Shown here piece by piece: positions 33,083-42,199 of a stretch of 64,000 nt of DNA. A model generated the notes under the pieces. It saw nothing but the letters and a program-made list of their open reading frames with translations. It searched no databases and was not told the DNA's origin. Every line of letters starts with the position of its first letter. Positions within the stretch are counted from its first letter, which is position 1. The position numbers were made by a program, and so were the translations under genes. The stretch comes from Sphingomonas sp. OK281 (GTDB taxonomy: Bacteria > Pseudomonadota > Alphaproteobacteria > Sphingomonadales > Sphingomonadaceae), in the NCBI RefSeq assembly GCF_900115295.1, contig NZ_FOVZ01000005.1, positions 186,001 through 250,000 of the forward strand, read 5' to 3'.

Positions 33083-34756
33083 ATGGGCGCGTTCGAAGAG
33101 ACGTTCGACTGGGTTGTCGTCGGCAGTGGCGCAGGATCGATGGCGTCCGCGCTGGTCATGCGCACCGCGGGCAAATCGGTGCTGATCCTCGAGAAATCGG
33201 CGTTCATCGGCGGCACGACGGCGAAGTCCGGCGGGGTCGTCTGGGTCCCCAACAACCGCTTCCTGAAAGCCGATGGCGAACAGGACAGCGTCGAGGCGGG
33301 GATCACCTATCTCGATGCCGCCTGCGCCGACCTGCCGGGCTCGGGGCACGACAAACGGCTTGCCTATGTCAACCAGGCCTATCGGATGATCGATTTTCTG
33401 GTCGATCAAGGCGTGGAACTCGAACGCGGCTCCAAATTCTGGCCGGATTATTACGACGAGCTTCCAGGTGGCTGCAAGACGAGCCGCACGGTCGTGGCTA
33501 AGCCGTTCGACAAGAAAGAACTCGGACCGTGGGCGAAGAAGCTGCGGAAGGGCTTTCTCGAAGTACCGGTGAAGCTCGATGACGGGATGAAGCTCGCTTA
33601 TGTGCGCCGCGATCCCGCACTCAAGAAAGCGATGCGCAACCTGATCTTCAAAACGATCTGGACGCGGATCACCGGCAAGCATTACGTCGCGGCGGGTGCC
33701 GCGTTGCAGGGCCGCATGCTCAAGGCCGCACTGTCGGTCGGCGTCCAGTTCCGCACCGAGGCGCCGGTGTCCGAACTGATCGTCGAAAACGGCGCGGTGA
33801 CCGGGGTCGTGACGACCTTCGACGGCGTGGCGAAGCGGATCGGCGCGAAACTGGGCGTGCTCGTCAACGCGGGCGGCTTCGCCCAGAACCAGGCGATGCG
33901 CGACGAACACATGCCCGGTACGCAGGTGGCGTGGTCGCTGACCAACGAAGGCGACAAGGGCGAACTGCACCAGGAAATGGCGCGGATCGGCGGCGTACTC
34001 GCGCAGATGGACCAGATGGTCGGCTATCAGACGACGCTCTCGCCGGGCTGGGAATCGGCGTACATCACCCCGCCGGGTCAGAGCCTGACCGGCAAGCCCC
34101 ACGCGATCCTAGTCGATCAGTCGGGCGTGCGTTACATGAACGAGGGCGGCTCGTACGAACTGTATTGCGAGACGATGGTCGAGCGAAACAAAACCGTGCA
34201 CGCAGTGCCGAGCTGGGCGATACTCGATCGCGAATATGTCGAAAACTATCAGGTTGCCGGCAAGTGGATCGACAAGAAGATCCCCAAGGGCTGGGCCGAG
34301 GCGAACTATCTCCACACCGCCGACACGATCGATGCGCTGGCAACCAGCATTGGCATCGATCCGGCGGCCCTGGGCCATACCGTCGATCGCTGGAACGGCT
34401 TCGTCGCGCAGGGTCGCGACGATGATTTCCACCGCGGTGAGCGAGCCTATGACGAATGGCTGGGCGATCCGTATCACGGCCCCGTCCGCGCACTCGGCAG
34501 CATTGCCAGGGCGCCGTTTTATGCAGTGCCGATCGTGCCGGGCGACGTCAGCACGTACGGCGGCGTGGTGACCGACGTGCATGGCCGCGTCGTCCGCGCG
34601 GATGGTGCTCCGATCGCTGGGCTGTACGCGACCGGCGTCTCGACCGCGTCGGTGATGGGCGGCGTCTATCCCGGTGCGGGATCAAGCATCGGACCGTCGC
34701 TGACCTTCGGCTATGTCGCGGCCAAGCATGCCGCGGGTCTCGACAACCAGGTGTGA
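33083..34756 (+). CDS. 3-ketosteroid dehydrogenase-like FAD-binding oxidoreductase
   Basis: A 557-residue flavoprotein. The FAD-binding GSGAGSMAS starts at Gly14, followed by the LILEKSAFIGGTTAKSGG signature of the fumarate-reductase/KstD family. Near the C-terminus Tyr529 and Gly533 in YPGAGSSIGP match the proton-transfer Tyr487 and Gly491 of Rhodococcus KstD. The N-terminus follows AAGGAGAGACGG. This family introduces a double bond beside a ring ketone (delta-1 or delta-4). That makes a cyclic ketone, possibly steroid-like, a plausible substrate, though relatives act on other ring ketones. A thioesterase gene follows 10 bases on. Confidence 0.85.
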   Translation: MGAFEETFDWVVVGSGAGSMASALVMRTAGKSVLILEKSAFIGGTTAKSGGVVWVPNNRFLKADGEQDSVEAGITYLDAACADLPGSGHDKRLAYVNQAYRMIDFLVDQGVELERGSKFWPDYYDELPGGCKTSRTVVAKPFDKKELGPWAKKLRKGFLEVPVKLDDGMKLAYVRRDPALKKAMRNLIFKTIWTRITGKHYVAAGAALQGRMLKAALSVGVQFRTEAPVSELIVENGAVTGVVTTFDGVAKRIGAKLGVLVNAGGFAQNQAMRDEHMPGTQVAWSLTNEGDKGELHQEMARIGGVLAQMDQMVGYQTTLSPGWESAYITPPGQSLTGKPHAILVDQSGVRYMNEGGSYELYCETMVERNKTVHAVPSWAILDREYVENYQVAGKWIDKKIPKGWAEANYLHTADTIDALATSIGIDPAALGHTVDRWNGFVAQGRDDDFHRGERAYDEWLGDPYHGPVRALGSIARAPFYAVPIVPGDVSTYGGVVTDVHGRVVRADGAPIAGLYATGVSTASVMGGVYPGAGSSIGPSLTFGYVAAKHAAGLDNQV

Positions 34757-34766
34757 AGGGGCAGGT

Positions 34767-35222
34767 GTGAGCAGCGACCGCATCGATTCCGAACGGCTTG
34801 TCGGCGAGGGTTGGACACAGCTCTCGGGCACGCATTTCAACGAGACGGCCGGGCCCTATTGGGTCCGCCGCGAGGACGGCGTCCGTGTCGTCGGTCTGCT
34901 GGGCGAGGAGCGCCACGGTAACGGCTATGTCGGCACGGTCCATGGCGGCGTGCTGATGACCTTTGCCGACATCGCGCTCGGCATGGGCGTGGTTGATGCC
35001 GCTGACACGCGCGACTGCGTGACGCTCCAGTTGCAGATGCAGTTCACCGCGAGCGCGCCGATCGGCAGCTTCCTGAGCTGCCGCCCGGAACTGGTCCGCC
35101 GCACGTCGCAAATCGTCTTCATGCGCGGACTCATCATGGCGGGGGGACGCACGGTGGCATCGGCGGACGGCATGTGGAAGCTGCTCGACCCCGATAAACT
35201 GGCAGCGCTACGCCGCGGTTAG
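34767..35222 (+). CDS. PaaI-type hot-dog thioesterase
   Basis: A 151-residue single hot-dog protein. GYVGTVHGGVLMTFADIALG (near residues 52-71) is the acyl-CoA thioesterase signature, with the H-G-G turn and Asp68 on the catalytic helix. GTG start 34767 lies 10 bases after the flavoprotein stop. It probably releases CoA from dead-end or product thioesters. It ends 33 bases from a convergent acyl-CoA dehydrogenase. Confidence 0.85.
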   Translation: MSSDRIDSERLVGEGWTQLSGTHFNETAGPYWVRREDGVRVVGLLGEERHGNGYVGTVHGGVLMTFADIALGMGVVDAADTRDCVTLQLQMQFTASAPIGSFLSCRPELVRRTSQIVFMRGLIMAGGRTVASADGMWKLLDPDKLAALRRG

Positions 35223-35255
35223 CGTCCCAGGCCTCCCTTCGGAGAGCCACGCTTT

Positions 35256-36173
35256 CTATCCCCAGACCGCGTCCGCCGCTGCCAGCGCCTGTCCGCCGCG
35301 GCCATCGAGATCGCTCGCCAGCGCCTTCAGCCGGTAGGTCCACAGATGCAGCGGATGCTCCAGCGTCATCCCCATCGCGCCGAGAAACTGGTGGAAATCA
35401 TAGACGCAGGCACGGGCGCTTTCCTGTGCGTGCAGCGCGGCGAGTGCGGCATCGCCCGCATCGAGCGTACCGGCGGCCTTCACCGCTAGCCAGTACACGC
35501 CGTTGGTACGAACCTGCGCCTCCGCCAACCGGTGACGCAGCGCCTGAAACGTGGCGAGCGGGCGACCGAATTGCTGCCGATCGGTGACGTAGCCCGCCAC
35601 GCTGTCGAGCGCCGCTGCGAGCAGTCCCGCCGCCTCGGCCGCGATCGCGATGCGCCAGCGTGTCTTCACCTCGGCCGGCGATACGTCGCGCACCGTCGTC
35701 GCCACGGCGACCGGATCGACCAGCAACGTCGCCATTGGATAGGCGAACAGGCTGTCTTCACTCCGGACCTGATCCGCAGTCGCGACGAAACTCGAAACGC
35801 GGTCGGCACCGACGACGATCACTGTCGCCCCAGCCTGGAGGAAACGGATCGGTCGCGTCGTCTTGTCCACCTCGACGAGACAGAAGGGCCGCGGGAGTTC
35901 GATACCGAACAGGGGGCGGATGAGTGCGCTGATCGCCGCCTCGATCGCGAACGGCAGCCGCGCTAGCCGCTCAACGATCAAAGCCGCCGATACGGGACCG
36001 AGGTCCGGATCGAACGCGATATCGAGGAAACCGCCCTCGGCCAGTTCGCGGTCGAGCGTGTCGTTGACCAGCGCAAGGCTGACGTCGTGCAACGGCACGC
36101 TCGCATAAGGCTTGGCGAGCGAGTCGACCGCGTCGAGGATCGCGATCTGGTCGGGGCTAGGCGACAGGTCCAT
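35256..36173 (-). CDS. Short acyl-CoA dehydrogenase subunit (pair 1)
   Basis: A 305-residue protein, about 80 residues shorter than usual acyl-CoA dehydrogenases. TDRQQFGRPLATFQALRHRLAEAQ (near residue 200) and HQFLGAMGMTLEHPLHLW near the end are clear family segments, but the N-terminal and middle domains are reduced. Such proteins form heterotetramers with a full-length partner. The partner gene ends 28 bases upstream. Similar long-short pairs occur at 37927-40094, and in fused form at 11573. Confidence 0.85.
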   Translation of the reverse strand: MDLSPSPDQIAILDAVDSLAKPYASVPLHDVSLALVNDTLDRELAEGGFLDIAFDPDLGPVSAALIVERLARLPFAIEAAISALIRPLFGIELPRPFCLVEVDKTTRPIRFLQAGATVIVVGADRVSSFVATADQVRSEDSLFAYPMATLLVDPVAVATTVRDVSPAEVKTRWRIAIAAEAAGLLAAALDSVAGYVTDRQQFGRPLATFQALRHRLAEAQVRTNGVYWLAVKAAGTLDAGDAALAALHAQESARACVYDFHQFLGAMGMTLEHPLHLWTYRLKALASDLDGRGGQALAAADAVWG

Positions 36174-36201
36174 CAGCGCGGCTCGCTTCCAAATATTGGG
36201 C

Positions 36202-37347
36202 TCAACGGGGTTCTCTGGGCAGTTTGAGGACGTCGCTGGCGATGATGTTGAGCTGAATTTCCGCCGCACCCGCCGCGATCCCCGCGACGATCCCGCGCTG
36301 GTGATGCATCTTGAGATACGGATGCGCGTCGGCCAGTGCCTCGGGCAGATACTCGACGACGAATTCCGCCACCCGGCGCTCCGCCATTATCGTCGCGAAC
36401 CGCGCGGAGGATGATTCCGCGCCTACCGCTTCGCCCCGCGCGCGCGCCGATACGATCGCATAGCTTGCCATCCGCGCCGCCTCGCACAGCGCGAGACACT
36501 GTGCGGCCTCGATCCTCACCGCTTCGCCGGTCCAGCCACCCTGCGCCTTCAATACCGCGACCGCGCGATCTAGCGCGGCGCGCGCCAGCGAGTAGCGCGG
36601 AATGCCGAGCCGTTCGTTGGTCAGCGAATAGGCGATGATCGACCACGCCTCGCCTTCGTCGCCAAGCCGCGCGGTGGCCGGCACGACCATGTCGTCGAAG
36701 AATACCTCGTGGATATCGCCTTCGCCGATCAGCGACGGGATCTGGCGCACGGTGATGCCCGGCGTGTCCATCGGCACCAGCAGGATCGAGATGCCCTTCT
36801 TGCGATCGTCGCTGGTGCGACAGACCAGGAAGCAGGTGTCGGCGAGCCCCGCATAGCTGGTCCAGATCTTCTGTCCGGTGACGCGGTAGTTCTCGCCGTC
36901 GAGGACCGCACGCGTCCGCAGCGAAGCCAGATCGGAACCGGCGCCCGGCTCGGAAAAGCCCTGGCACCACAGCGCGCGTCCCTCGACGATCGGCGGCAGA
37001 TAGCGTTCGCGCTGTTCGGGCGAGCCATAGCGGATCAGCGTCGGGCCGATCCAGTTGACGTTCATATACTGGCCACCGCGCGGTTCGCCGGCGATCCACA
37101 TCTCTTCGGCAAGGATCGTCTGGTGCCACGGATCGAGCCCTGCGCCGCCGATCTCCTTCGCCCAGTGCGGCGTCAGCATCCCCTGTTCGGCGAGCGTCCC
37201 GCAGAACTCGCGCGCATAGTCGGTCAGCGCGGGCGATGCAGGGCCGTGTTGCGAGAAGCACTCCCAGTCGCCCGGTAACGTCGCGCCCAGGAAATCCTGC
37301 AGGCGCTGGCGGAAGGCGGCTTCCTGTTCGGTCCAGTCGAAATTCAT
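36202..37347 (-). CDS. Acyl-CoA dehydrogenase, full-length subunit (pair 1)
   Basis: A 381-residue dehydrogenase that would remove two hydrogens from an acyl-CoA with FAD. It has WCQGFSEPGAGSDLASLRTRA near residue 126 (FAD/substrate segment), VTGQKIWTSYAGLAD after it, and a normal C-terminus ending LPREPR. Start ATG 37347 begins MNFDWTEQEAAFRQRL. It is transcribed ahead of the short subunit and divergent from the Rieske ferredoxin. Confidence 0.9.
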   Translation of the reverse strand: MNFDWTEQEAAFRQRLQDFLGATLPGDWECFSQHGPASPALTDYAREFCGTLAEQGMLTPHWAKEIGGAGLDPWHQTILAEEMWIAGEPRGGQYMNVNWIGPTLIRYGSPEQRERYLPPIVEGRALWCQGFSEPGAGSDLASLRTRAVLDGENYRVTGQKIWTSYAGLADTCFLVCRTSDDRKKGISILLVPMDTPGITVRQIPSLIGEGDIHEVFFDDMVVPATARLGDEGEAWSIIAYSLTNERLGIPRYSLARAALDRAVAVLKAQGGWTGEAVRIEAAQCLALCEAARMASYAIVSARARGEAVGAESSSARFATIMAERRVAEFVVEYLPEALADAHPYLKMHHQRGIVAGIAAGAAEIQLNIIASDVLKLPREPR

Positions 37348-37426
37348 GCGGCTGTTCTCGCGGGGCGTCGGAAGCATCCGGGCTAATCCACCCGGCCACA
37401 CCCGAACAGGTCGGGCCGCAAAAGAC

Positions 37427-37441
37427 CGCCCGGGTGATATG
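37427..37441 (-). promoter_or_regulatory. Candidate shared operator, CATATCACCCGGGCG
   Basis: Member of the ten-site set between the divergent acyl-CoA dehydrogenase and Rieske ferredoxin genes. A second GCGATAT follows 3 bases on (37443-37449 region), in direct orientation. Confidence 0.4.
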
Positions 37442-37487
37442 CCGCGATATTGTGCAACGAGGCAAAGCCTGCACACATTCAGCGGTG

Positions 37488-37814
37488 ATGACAGACCCCG
37501 CCTATACGCCCGCCTACACTGCCGTAGCGCTCGAAGCCGACGTCGCGCCCGATACCCTCAAGGCCGTCGAAGTCGGCGGGCGATCGATCCTGATCGTCCA
37601 TCACGGCGGGCGGCTGTTCGCGGTCGCAAACCAGTGTTCGCACGCGGAGCAGGCGCTGACGTGCGGCCGCGTCCGCTGGGGCTGGATCGCATGCCCGGCG
37701 CACGGTGCGAAATTCGACCTCGAAACCGGCGAGGCGCTGAGCCTGCCCGCGACCGAGCCGATCGCGACGTTTCCTCTGCGCGTGATCGAGGGACGGATCG
37801 AGGTCGCGGTCTGA
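37488..37814 (+). CDS. Rieske-type ferredoxin
   Basis: A 108-residue small Rieske protein. Cluster ligands are visible as CSH (near residue 46) and CPAH (near 65), the Cys-x-His and Cys-x2-His pairs of a [2Fe-2S] Rieske centre. Size and absence of a catalytic domain show it is an electron carrier for a Rieske oxygenase, and two oxygenase alpha subunits lie at 43717 and 53130. No matching reductase is in the window. It sits alone between two acyl-CoA dehydrogenase pairs. ATG 37488 and GTG 37485 are adjacent. Confidence 0.9.
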   Translation: MTDPAYTPAYTAVALEADVAPDTLKAVEVGGRSILIVHHGGRLFAVANQCSHAEQALTCGRVRWGWIACPAHGAKFDLETGEALSLPATEPIATFPLRVIEGRIEVAV

Positions 37815-37833
37815 GGCGCCGCCACACGCGCAT

Positions 37834-37850
37834 CGCCTTCCCGATATATG
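37834..37850 (-). promoter_or_regulatory. Candidate shared operator, CATATATCGGGAAGGCG
   Basis: A degenerate member of the ten-site set, upstream of the second acyl-CoA dehydrogenase pair starting at 37927. Confidence 0.3.
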
Positions 37851-37926
37851 CGCGAGGACGGCCCCTGTCGCTTGCGGGCATCGCCGAAAATACTGCCTAG
37901 CATCGGGGACAGTCTGGGAGGCGGAA

Positions 37927-39129
37927 TTGACCGACGCGCTTGAGATACTGCGGCATGACGTCCGCGCGTGGCTCGCAGCCGAGGCGCCCAAGGACTGGCG
38001 CGCGACCTGCACGACGCACGAAGGCTTCCTCGCGACGCAACGCGACTGGTTCGCGAAGCTGGCGGCGGGCGGCTATGCGGTGCCGCACTGGTCGGCGGAA
38101 TGGCCCGGCGGTGGGCGCAGTCTCGCCGAGCAGAAGGTAATCTACGAGGAGCTTGCGCGCGCCGACACGCCGCGGCTGCTGCTGTCGTTCATGTCGACCT
38201 ATCACGCCGCCAGCACGCTGTTCGAATGGGGCAGCGCCGAGCAGCAGGCGCGCTACATCCAGCGCATCCTGGAGGGCGAAATCTGGTGTCAGGGCTTTTC
38301 CGAGCCCAATGCCGGCTCCGACCTCGCCGGCGTGAGGACGCGCGCGGAACGGGTCACGCGCGACGGGCGCGACGTCTATGTCGTCAACGGCCAGAAGCTG
38401 TGGTCGACGATGGGGCAGTTCGCCGATCAGTGCCTGCTGCTCGTCCGCACATCGAGCGAAGGCGCCAAGCAGGCGGGGCTTACCTATCTGCTGCTCGATC
38501 TGAAAACCAAGGGCGTCACCGCGCGGCCGATCCACCAGATCCACGGCGACGAGGAGTTCGCCGAACTGTTCCTCGACGAGGTCGAGGTGCCGGTTGCTGA
38601 TCGGCTCGGCGAGGAGGGGCAGGGCTGGGCGGTCGCGCAGTCGACGCTGTCGTCCGAGCGCGGGTTGACCCTGCTTGAACTGAGCGCAAGGATGCGCGGC
38701 GCGCTGTGGCGGATCGCCGACCTGATCCGCGGGGGCGGGCGCGAGGGCGATGCCGGGATCGTCCGCGACTTCGGGCGGCTGGCGACGAAGATCGACGCGA
38801 CCTGTGCGCTCGCGGACCAATTCCTCGCCAACCGGATCGCCGGCGAGGAACGCGTCGGCGACGCCTCGCTGGTCAAGCTATCCTATTCGCGGACGCTGCG
38901 TGACTTCACGTCGCTCGGGCTGCGGATCGGCGGGCTTCAGGCGCAATATCACGAACCGATCGTGTTCGGGGGCGGCATGGAGACGGGCAACTGGATGGCT
39001 GATTTCATGAACAGCTATGCCTGGACGATCGCCGGCGGCAGCGACGAGGTGCAGCGCAACATCATCGCCGAGCGTCTGCTCGGTATGCCCCGCGAACCGA
39101 AAAGCTGGACGCTGGAGACGGTACGATGA
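37927..39129 (+). CDS. Acyl-CoA dehydrogenase, full-length subunit (pair 2)
   Basis: A 400-residue dehydrogenase, closely similar in plan to the one at 36202: WCQGFSEPNAGSDLAGVRTRA near residue 121, VNGQKLWSTMGQFADQ next, and a C-terminus with GGSDEVQRNIIAERLLGMPR. The start is TTG 37927 after GGGAGGCGGAA; no ATG fits. Its stop overlaps the ATG of the short subunit by four bases, which indicates coupled synthesis of a heteromer. Confidence 0.9.
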   Translation: MTDALEILRHDVRAWLAAEAPKDWRATCTTHEGFLATQRDWFAKLAAGGYAVPHWSAEWPGGGRSLAEQKVIYEELARADTPRLLLSFMSTYHAASTLFEWGSAEQQARYIQRILEGEIWCQGFSEPNAGSDLAGVRTRAERVTRDGRDVYVVNGQKLWSTMGQFADQCLLLVRTSSEGAKQAGLTYLLLDLKTKGVTARPIHQIHGDEEFAELFLDEVEVPVADRLGEEGQGWAVAQSTLSSERGLTLLELSARMRGALWRIADLIRGGGREGDAGIVRDFGRLATKIDATCALADQFLANRIAGEERVGDASLVKLSYSRTLRDFTSLGLRIGGLQAQYHEPIVFGGGMETGNWMADFMNSYAWTIAGGSDEVQRNIIAERLLGMPREPKSWTLETVR

Positions 39130-40094
39130 GCATGACCCGTGCCGAGCTGCAGGATGCCGCGCGCCAGGCGTTCGGAGATAGCGGCCTTGCGCCCGATGCC
39201 GGCAAGAGCTGGGGCTTGGTCGCCGAGATGGGCTGGCTGACGATGACCGTGCCCGAGGAGCGGGGCGGCCTGGGTCTCGGCGGCGAGGCGGCGGGCGTGA
39301 TCCACACCGAGCTCGGCCGCGCACTGGTGCCCGGGCCGATGATCGCGCAGATGCTGGTGATCGAGGCGCTGTGTGCTGCCGACAAATTTCCCGAGCGCGA
39401 CGACCTGCTCGCGCGGGCGATGGGCGGCGAGGTGATGACCGCGTCGCTGTCGCTCGGCGATAGGCTAGACTGCGTCCCCGATGCGGACAAGGCGAGCCAC
39501 GTGCTCGTCGTCGAACCCGAGCGCGTCGCGCTGGTCGCGCTAGGGAGTGCGACGATCACCGCGCGCGATAGCTGGGACAAGACGCGCCGGCTGTTCGATG
39601 TTGCTCCGCGCGGCCCCGGTTTCACGCTCGCGACGGGCGATGCTGCAACCGCGCTCGCGCGGCGTCTCGAAGCGCAGTTGCTGGTCGCGATCGCAGGCGA
39701 CTCGCTTGGCGGTGCGGCTGCGATCCTCGAACTGACGATCGAGTATCTCAAGATCCGACATCAGTTCGGACGACCGCTGGCGCTGTTCCAGGCGCTCAAG
39801 CACCGCGTCGCGGACATGAGGACATGGTTGTCTGCGGCCGAGGCGCTGTTCTGGGCCCGCACCACCGATCCCGCCGCGACATTGATCGGCATCGGCGCGC
39901 TGAAGGCGCATGCCTGCGATGTCTACCGCGCGATTGCGGAGGACGCGATCCAGCTGCACGGCGGCATCGGCCTCACCATGGAATATCACTGCCACTTGTT
40001 CCTCAAGCGTGCGACGCTAAATGCGGTGCTGGGTGGCGATGCGGATCATTGGGAGGCATGCGCCGGGCGCGCTGCGATGGCGTTGACGGGCTGA
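39126..40094 (+). CDS. Short acyl-CoA dehydrogenase subunit (pair 2)
   Basis: A 322-residue protein of the shortened type, with PEERGGLGLGGEAAGVIHTELG near residue 40, RHQFGRPLALFQALKHRVADM near 215 and IQLHGGIGLTMEYHCHLFLKRA near 279. It overlaps the full-length partner by four bases. The likely product is an alpha2-beta2 flavoenzyme acting on a bulky or branched acyl-CoA. A hairpin follows that separates it from convergent E1 genes. Confidence 0.87.
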   Translation: MSMTRAELQDAARQAFGDSGLAPDAGKSWGLVAEMGWLTMTVPEERGGLGLGGEAAGVIHTELGRALVPGPMIAQMLVIEALCAADKFPERDDLLARAMGGEVMTASLSLGDRLDCVPDADKASHVLVVEPERVALVALGSATITARDSWDKTRRLFDVAPRGPGFTLATGDAATALARRLEAQLLVAIAGDSLGGAAAILELTIEYLKIRHQFGRPLALFQALKHRVADMRTWLSAAEALFWARTTDPAATLIGIGALKAHACDVYRAIAEDAIQLHGGIGLTMEYHCHLFLKRATLNAVLGGDADHWEACAGRAAMALTG

Positions 40095-40103
40095 GCCGTC
40101 ACC

Positions 40104-40143
40104 GACGGGCAGCCGCATGTCACGGGACATGCCGCTGCCCGTC
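40104..40143. terminator. Bidirectional hairpin terminator
   Basis: GACGGGCAGCCGCATGTC (40104-40121) pairs with GACATGCCGCTGCCCGTC (40126-40143) over 18 bases with one mismatch and a 4-base loop. It occupies nearly the whole gap between the convergent genes ending at 40094 and 40150. No U-tract is seen. Confidence 0.7.
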
Positions 40144-40149
40144 CGCGAT

Positions 40150-41145
40150 TTAGCCTTGCCCGGCAACCTCGGTCACGGCAGCGACGATCTCATCCACCGA
40201 CACCAGGAACGCATCCTCCAGCACCTTGGCGAACGGTACCGGCGAATAGGGCGCACCGAGACGCCGCACCGGCGCCTTCAACTGGCCGAACAGTTCTTCG
40301 TTCACCGTCGCGGCGATCTCCGCGCCCGGTCCGAAACTGCGCACTGCTTCATGCACCACCACGCAGCGCCCGGTCTTGGCGACCGATGCCAGCACCGTCT
40401 CGCGGTCCCACGGCGATACCGTGCGCAGATCGACCAGTTCGACCGAAATGCCCGCCTCGGCGAGGATCGGCAGCGCCTGGAGGCTGCGCACCACCATCGA
40501 CGACCATGACACGATCGTGACGTCGGTCCCCTCCTGAACGACGCGTGCGACGCCGAGCGGGATCGGCCCCTGGTCTACGGGCACGTCACCCGGAATGAAC
40601 AAGGTCCCCGCGGATTCGATGATAATACACGGATCCGGATCCTGGATGCACGACAGCAGCAGGCCCTTGTACTCGGCCGGGTTGGACGGCGCGACGACCT
40701 TGATCCCGGCGGCATGCGCGAACCATCCCTCGAGATGGTCGGCGTGTTGCCCCGCGGTCTGCCAGCCGGCGCCGGTCAGCGTGCGGATCGTGATCGGCAC
40801 CGTGCTCTGACCGCCCGACATGAAGCGCAGCTTGGCGGCGTGGTTGAAGATCATGTCCATGCAGACGGTGGTGAAGTTCATCAGCATGATCTCGGCAACC
40901 GGCTTGTAACCTGCCAGCGCCGCGCCGATCGCGGCGCCCATGATCGCCTGTTCGCTGATCGGCGTCGATTTGACGCGCATGTCGCCGAACTTGGTCGACA
41001 GGCCGATCGTCGCGCCGGTCACGCCGCCGCCTTCGCGATCAGCGATGTCCTCGCCGAACACGAGCACCTTGGGATCGGCCTCCATCGCCTCGTGCAGCGC
41101 GGCGTTGATCGCCTGGAAGGCGTGCATCTTCACGGTCTCTCTCAT
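40150..41145 (-). CDS. 2-oxoacid dehydrogenase E1 beta subunit (pyruvate/acetoin type)
   Basis: A 331-residue protein of the transketolase-like E1 beta family: ALHEAMEADPKVLVFGEDIADREGG near residue 15, then RVKSTPISEQAIMGAAIGAALAG near 54 and GAEIAATVNEELFGQLKAPVRRLG near 275. With E1 alpha it would decarboxylate a 2-oxoacid or cleave acetoin using thiamine diphosphate. It begins within the E1 alpha stop (4-base overlap). No full E2 or E3 gene is in the window. Confidence 0.9.
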   Translation of the reverse strand: MRETVKMHAFQAINAALHEAMEADPKVLVFGEDIADREGGGVTGATIGLSTKFGDMRVKSTPISEQAIMGAAIGAALAGYKPVAEIMLMNFTTVCMDMIFNHAAKLRFMSGGQSTVPITIRTLTGAGWQTAGQHADHLEGWFAHAAGIKVVAPSNPAEYKGLLLSCIQDPDPCIIIESAGTLFIPGDVPVDQGPIPLGVARVVQEGTDVTIVSWSSMVVRSLQALPILAEAGISVELVDLRTVSPWDRETVLASVAKTGRCVVVHEAVRSFGPGAEIAATVNEELFGQLKAPVRRLGAPYSPVPFAKVLEDAFLVSVDEIVAAVTEVAGQG

Positions 41146-42137
41146 GCCGCGATCTCCTTCTCGAACACATCGCGGCGCAGTTCGTCCACGCTCGGATATT
41201 CACTGGCCAGACCGAACGCCATCGCGTCGTCGACCTCGGCCTGGATGTCGGTGCCAAGCTTGGTCAGCTGCTCGTCGGTCGCATGCCCCTCGGCGAGCAG
41301 GCGTGCGCGGAACTTAGGCAGCGGATCGTCGGCGATCGCGGCGGCCTTCTCCTCCTTGGTCATGTACTTGTCGTCGTCGCCGAGCACATGCCCCAGGAAC
41401 CGGAACGTCTTGCACTCCAGCAACGTCGGACCCTCACCGTCGCGGGCGCGGGTGATCGCCTCGTACGCGGCGGCGTACATCGCCCAGGGATCGTTACCGT
41501 CGACGGTATAGCCGGGCATCCCGTAGCCGATCGCGCGCTTCGAGATGAAGTCGACCGAGGTGCCGTTCTCGTAGCGCGTATGCTCGGCGAACCCGTTGTT
41601 CTGGCACACGAACACCACCGGCAGTTTCCAGAGCGACGCGAGGTTGAGGGATTCATGGAACGCGCCGATGTTCGACGCACCGTCGCCGAAATAGGCGATG
41701 CTTACGCGCTTGCTGCCATCGAGCTGCGCGGCCCAGGCTAGCCCGTTGGCGATCGGCATCGATGACCCGACGATCCCGGTCGTCACCATCACGCCGGTCT
41801 CGGGATGCGTCAGGTGCATCGGCCCGCCCTTGCCCTTGCAGGTGCCGTCGACCCGGCCCGCGATCTCGGCCCAGAGCGGCCGCAGCGGCATGCCCTTGGC
41901 GACCATGTCGTGGATGCCGCGATAGATCGTGCAGATCGTGTCGTCATTGGTCAGCAGCGTCGAGATCGCCGATGGGATCACCTCCTGCCCGCGCGCGGAG
42001 TAATAGGGCATGACCAGTTTGCCGCGCCGGATCGCCGTGCGGATGGTGTCATCGTTGCGCTCGATCCGGATCATCCGCCGATAGATATCGACGAGCGTCT
42101 CGGTGCTCGGGACCGGACTGTTGCTGTGCTCTGCCAT
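41142..42137 (-). CDS. 2-oxoacid dehydrogenase E1 alpha subunit (pyruvate/acetoin type)
   Basis: A 331-residue thiamine-diphosphate enzyme. The cofactor motif runs from GDGASNIGAFHESLN to VFVCQNN, the G-D-G...N-N spacing of the family, near residues 154-184, and GHVLGDDDKYMTKEE is the following loop with the conserved histidine. ATG 42137 begins MAEHSNSPVP; the longer upstream frame is not conserved-looking. Substrate could be a branched 2-oxoacid or acetoin-like compound produced in the pathway. Confidence 0.9.
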   Translation of the reverse strand: MAEHSNSPVPSTETLVDIYRRMIRIERNDDTIRTAIRRGKLVMPYYSARGQEVIPSAISTLLTNDDTICTIYRGIHDMVAKGMPLRPLWAEIAGRVDGTCKGKGGPMHLTHPETGVMVTTGIVGSSMPIANGLAWAAQLDGSKRVSIAYFGDGASNIGAFHESLNLASLWKLPVVFVCQNNGFAEHTRYENGTSVDFISKRAIGYGMPGYTVDGNDPWAMYAAAYEAITRARDGEGPTLLECKTFRFLGHVLGDDDKYMTKEEKAAAIADDPLPKFRARLLAEGHATDEQLTKLGTDIQAEVDDAMAFGLASEYPSVDELRRDVFEKEIAA

Positions 42138-42199
42138 GGGGTTCCCGCGTCGGTAGTGGATGGCCGAACTCTTCGGGCGGGGGCTGTACGGGGTCAACA

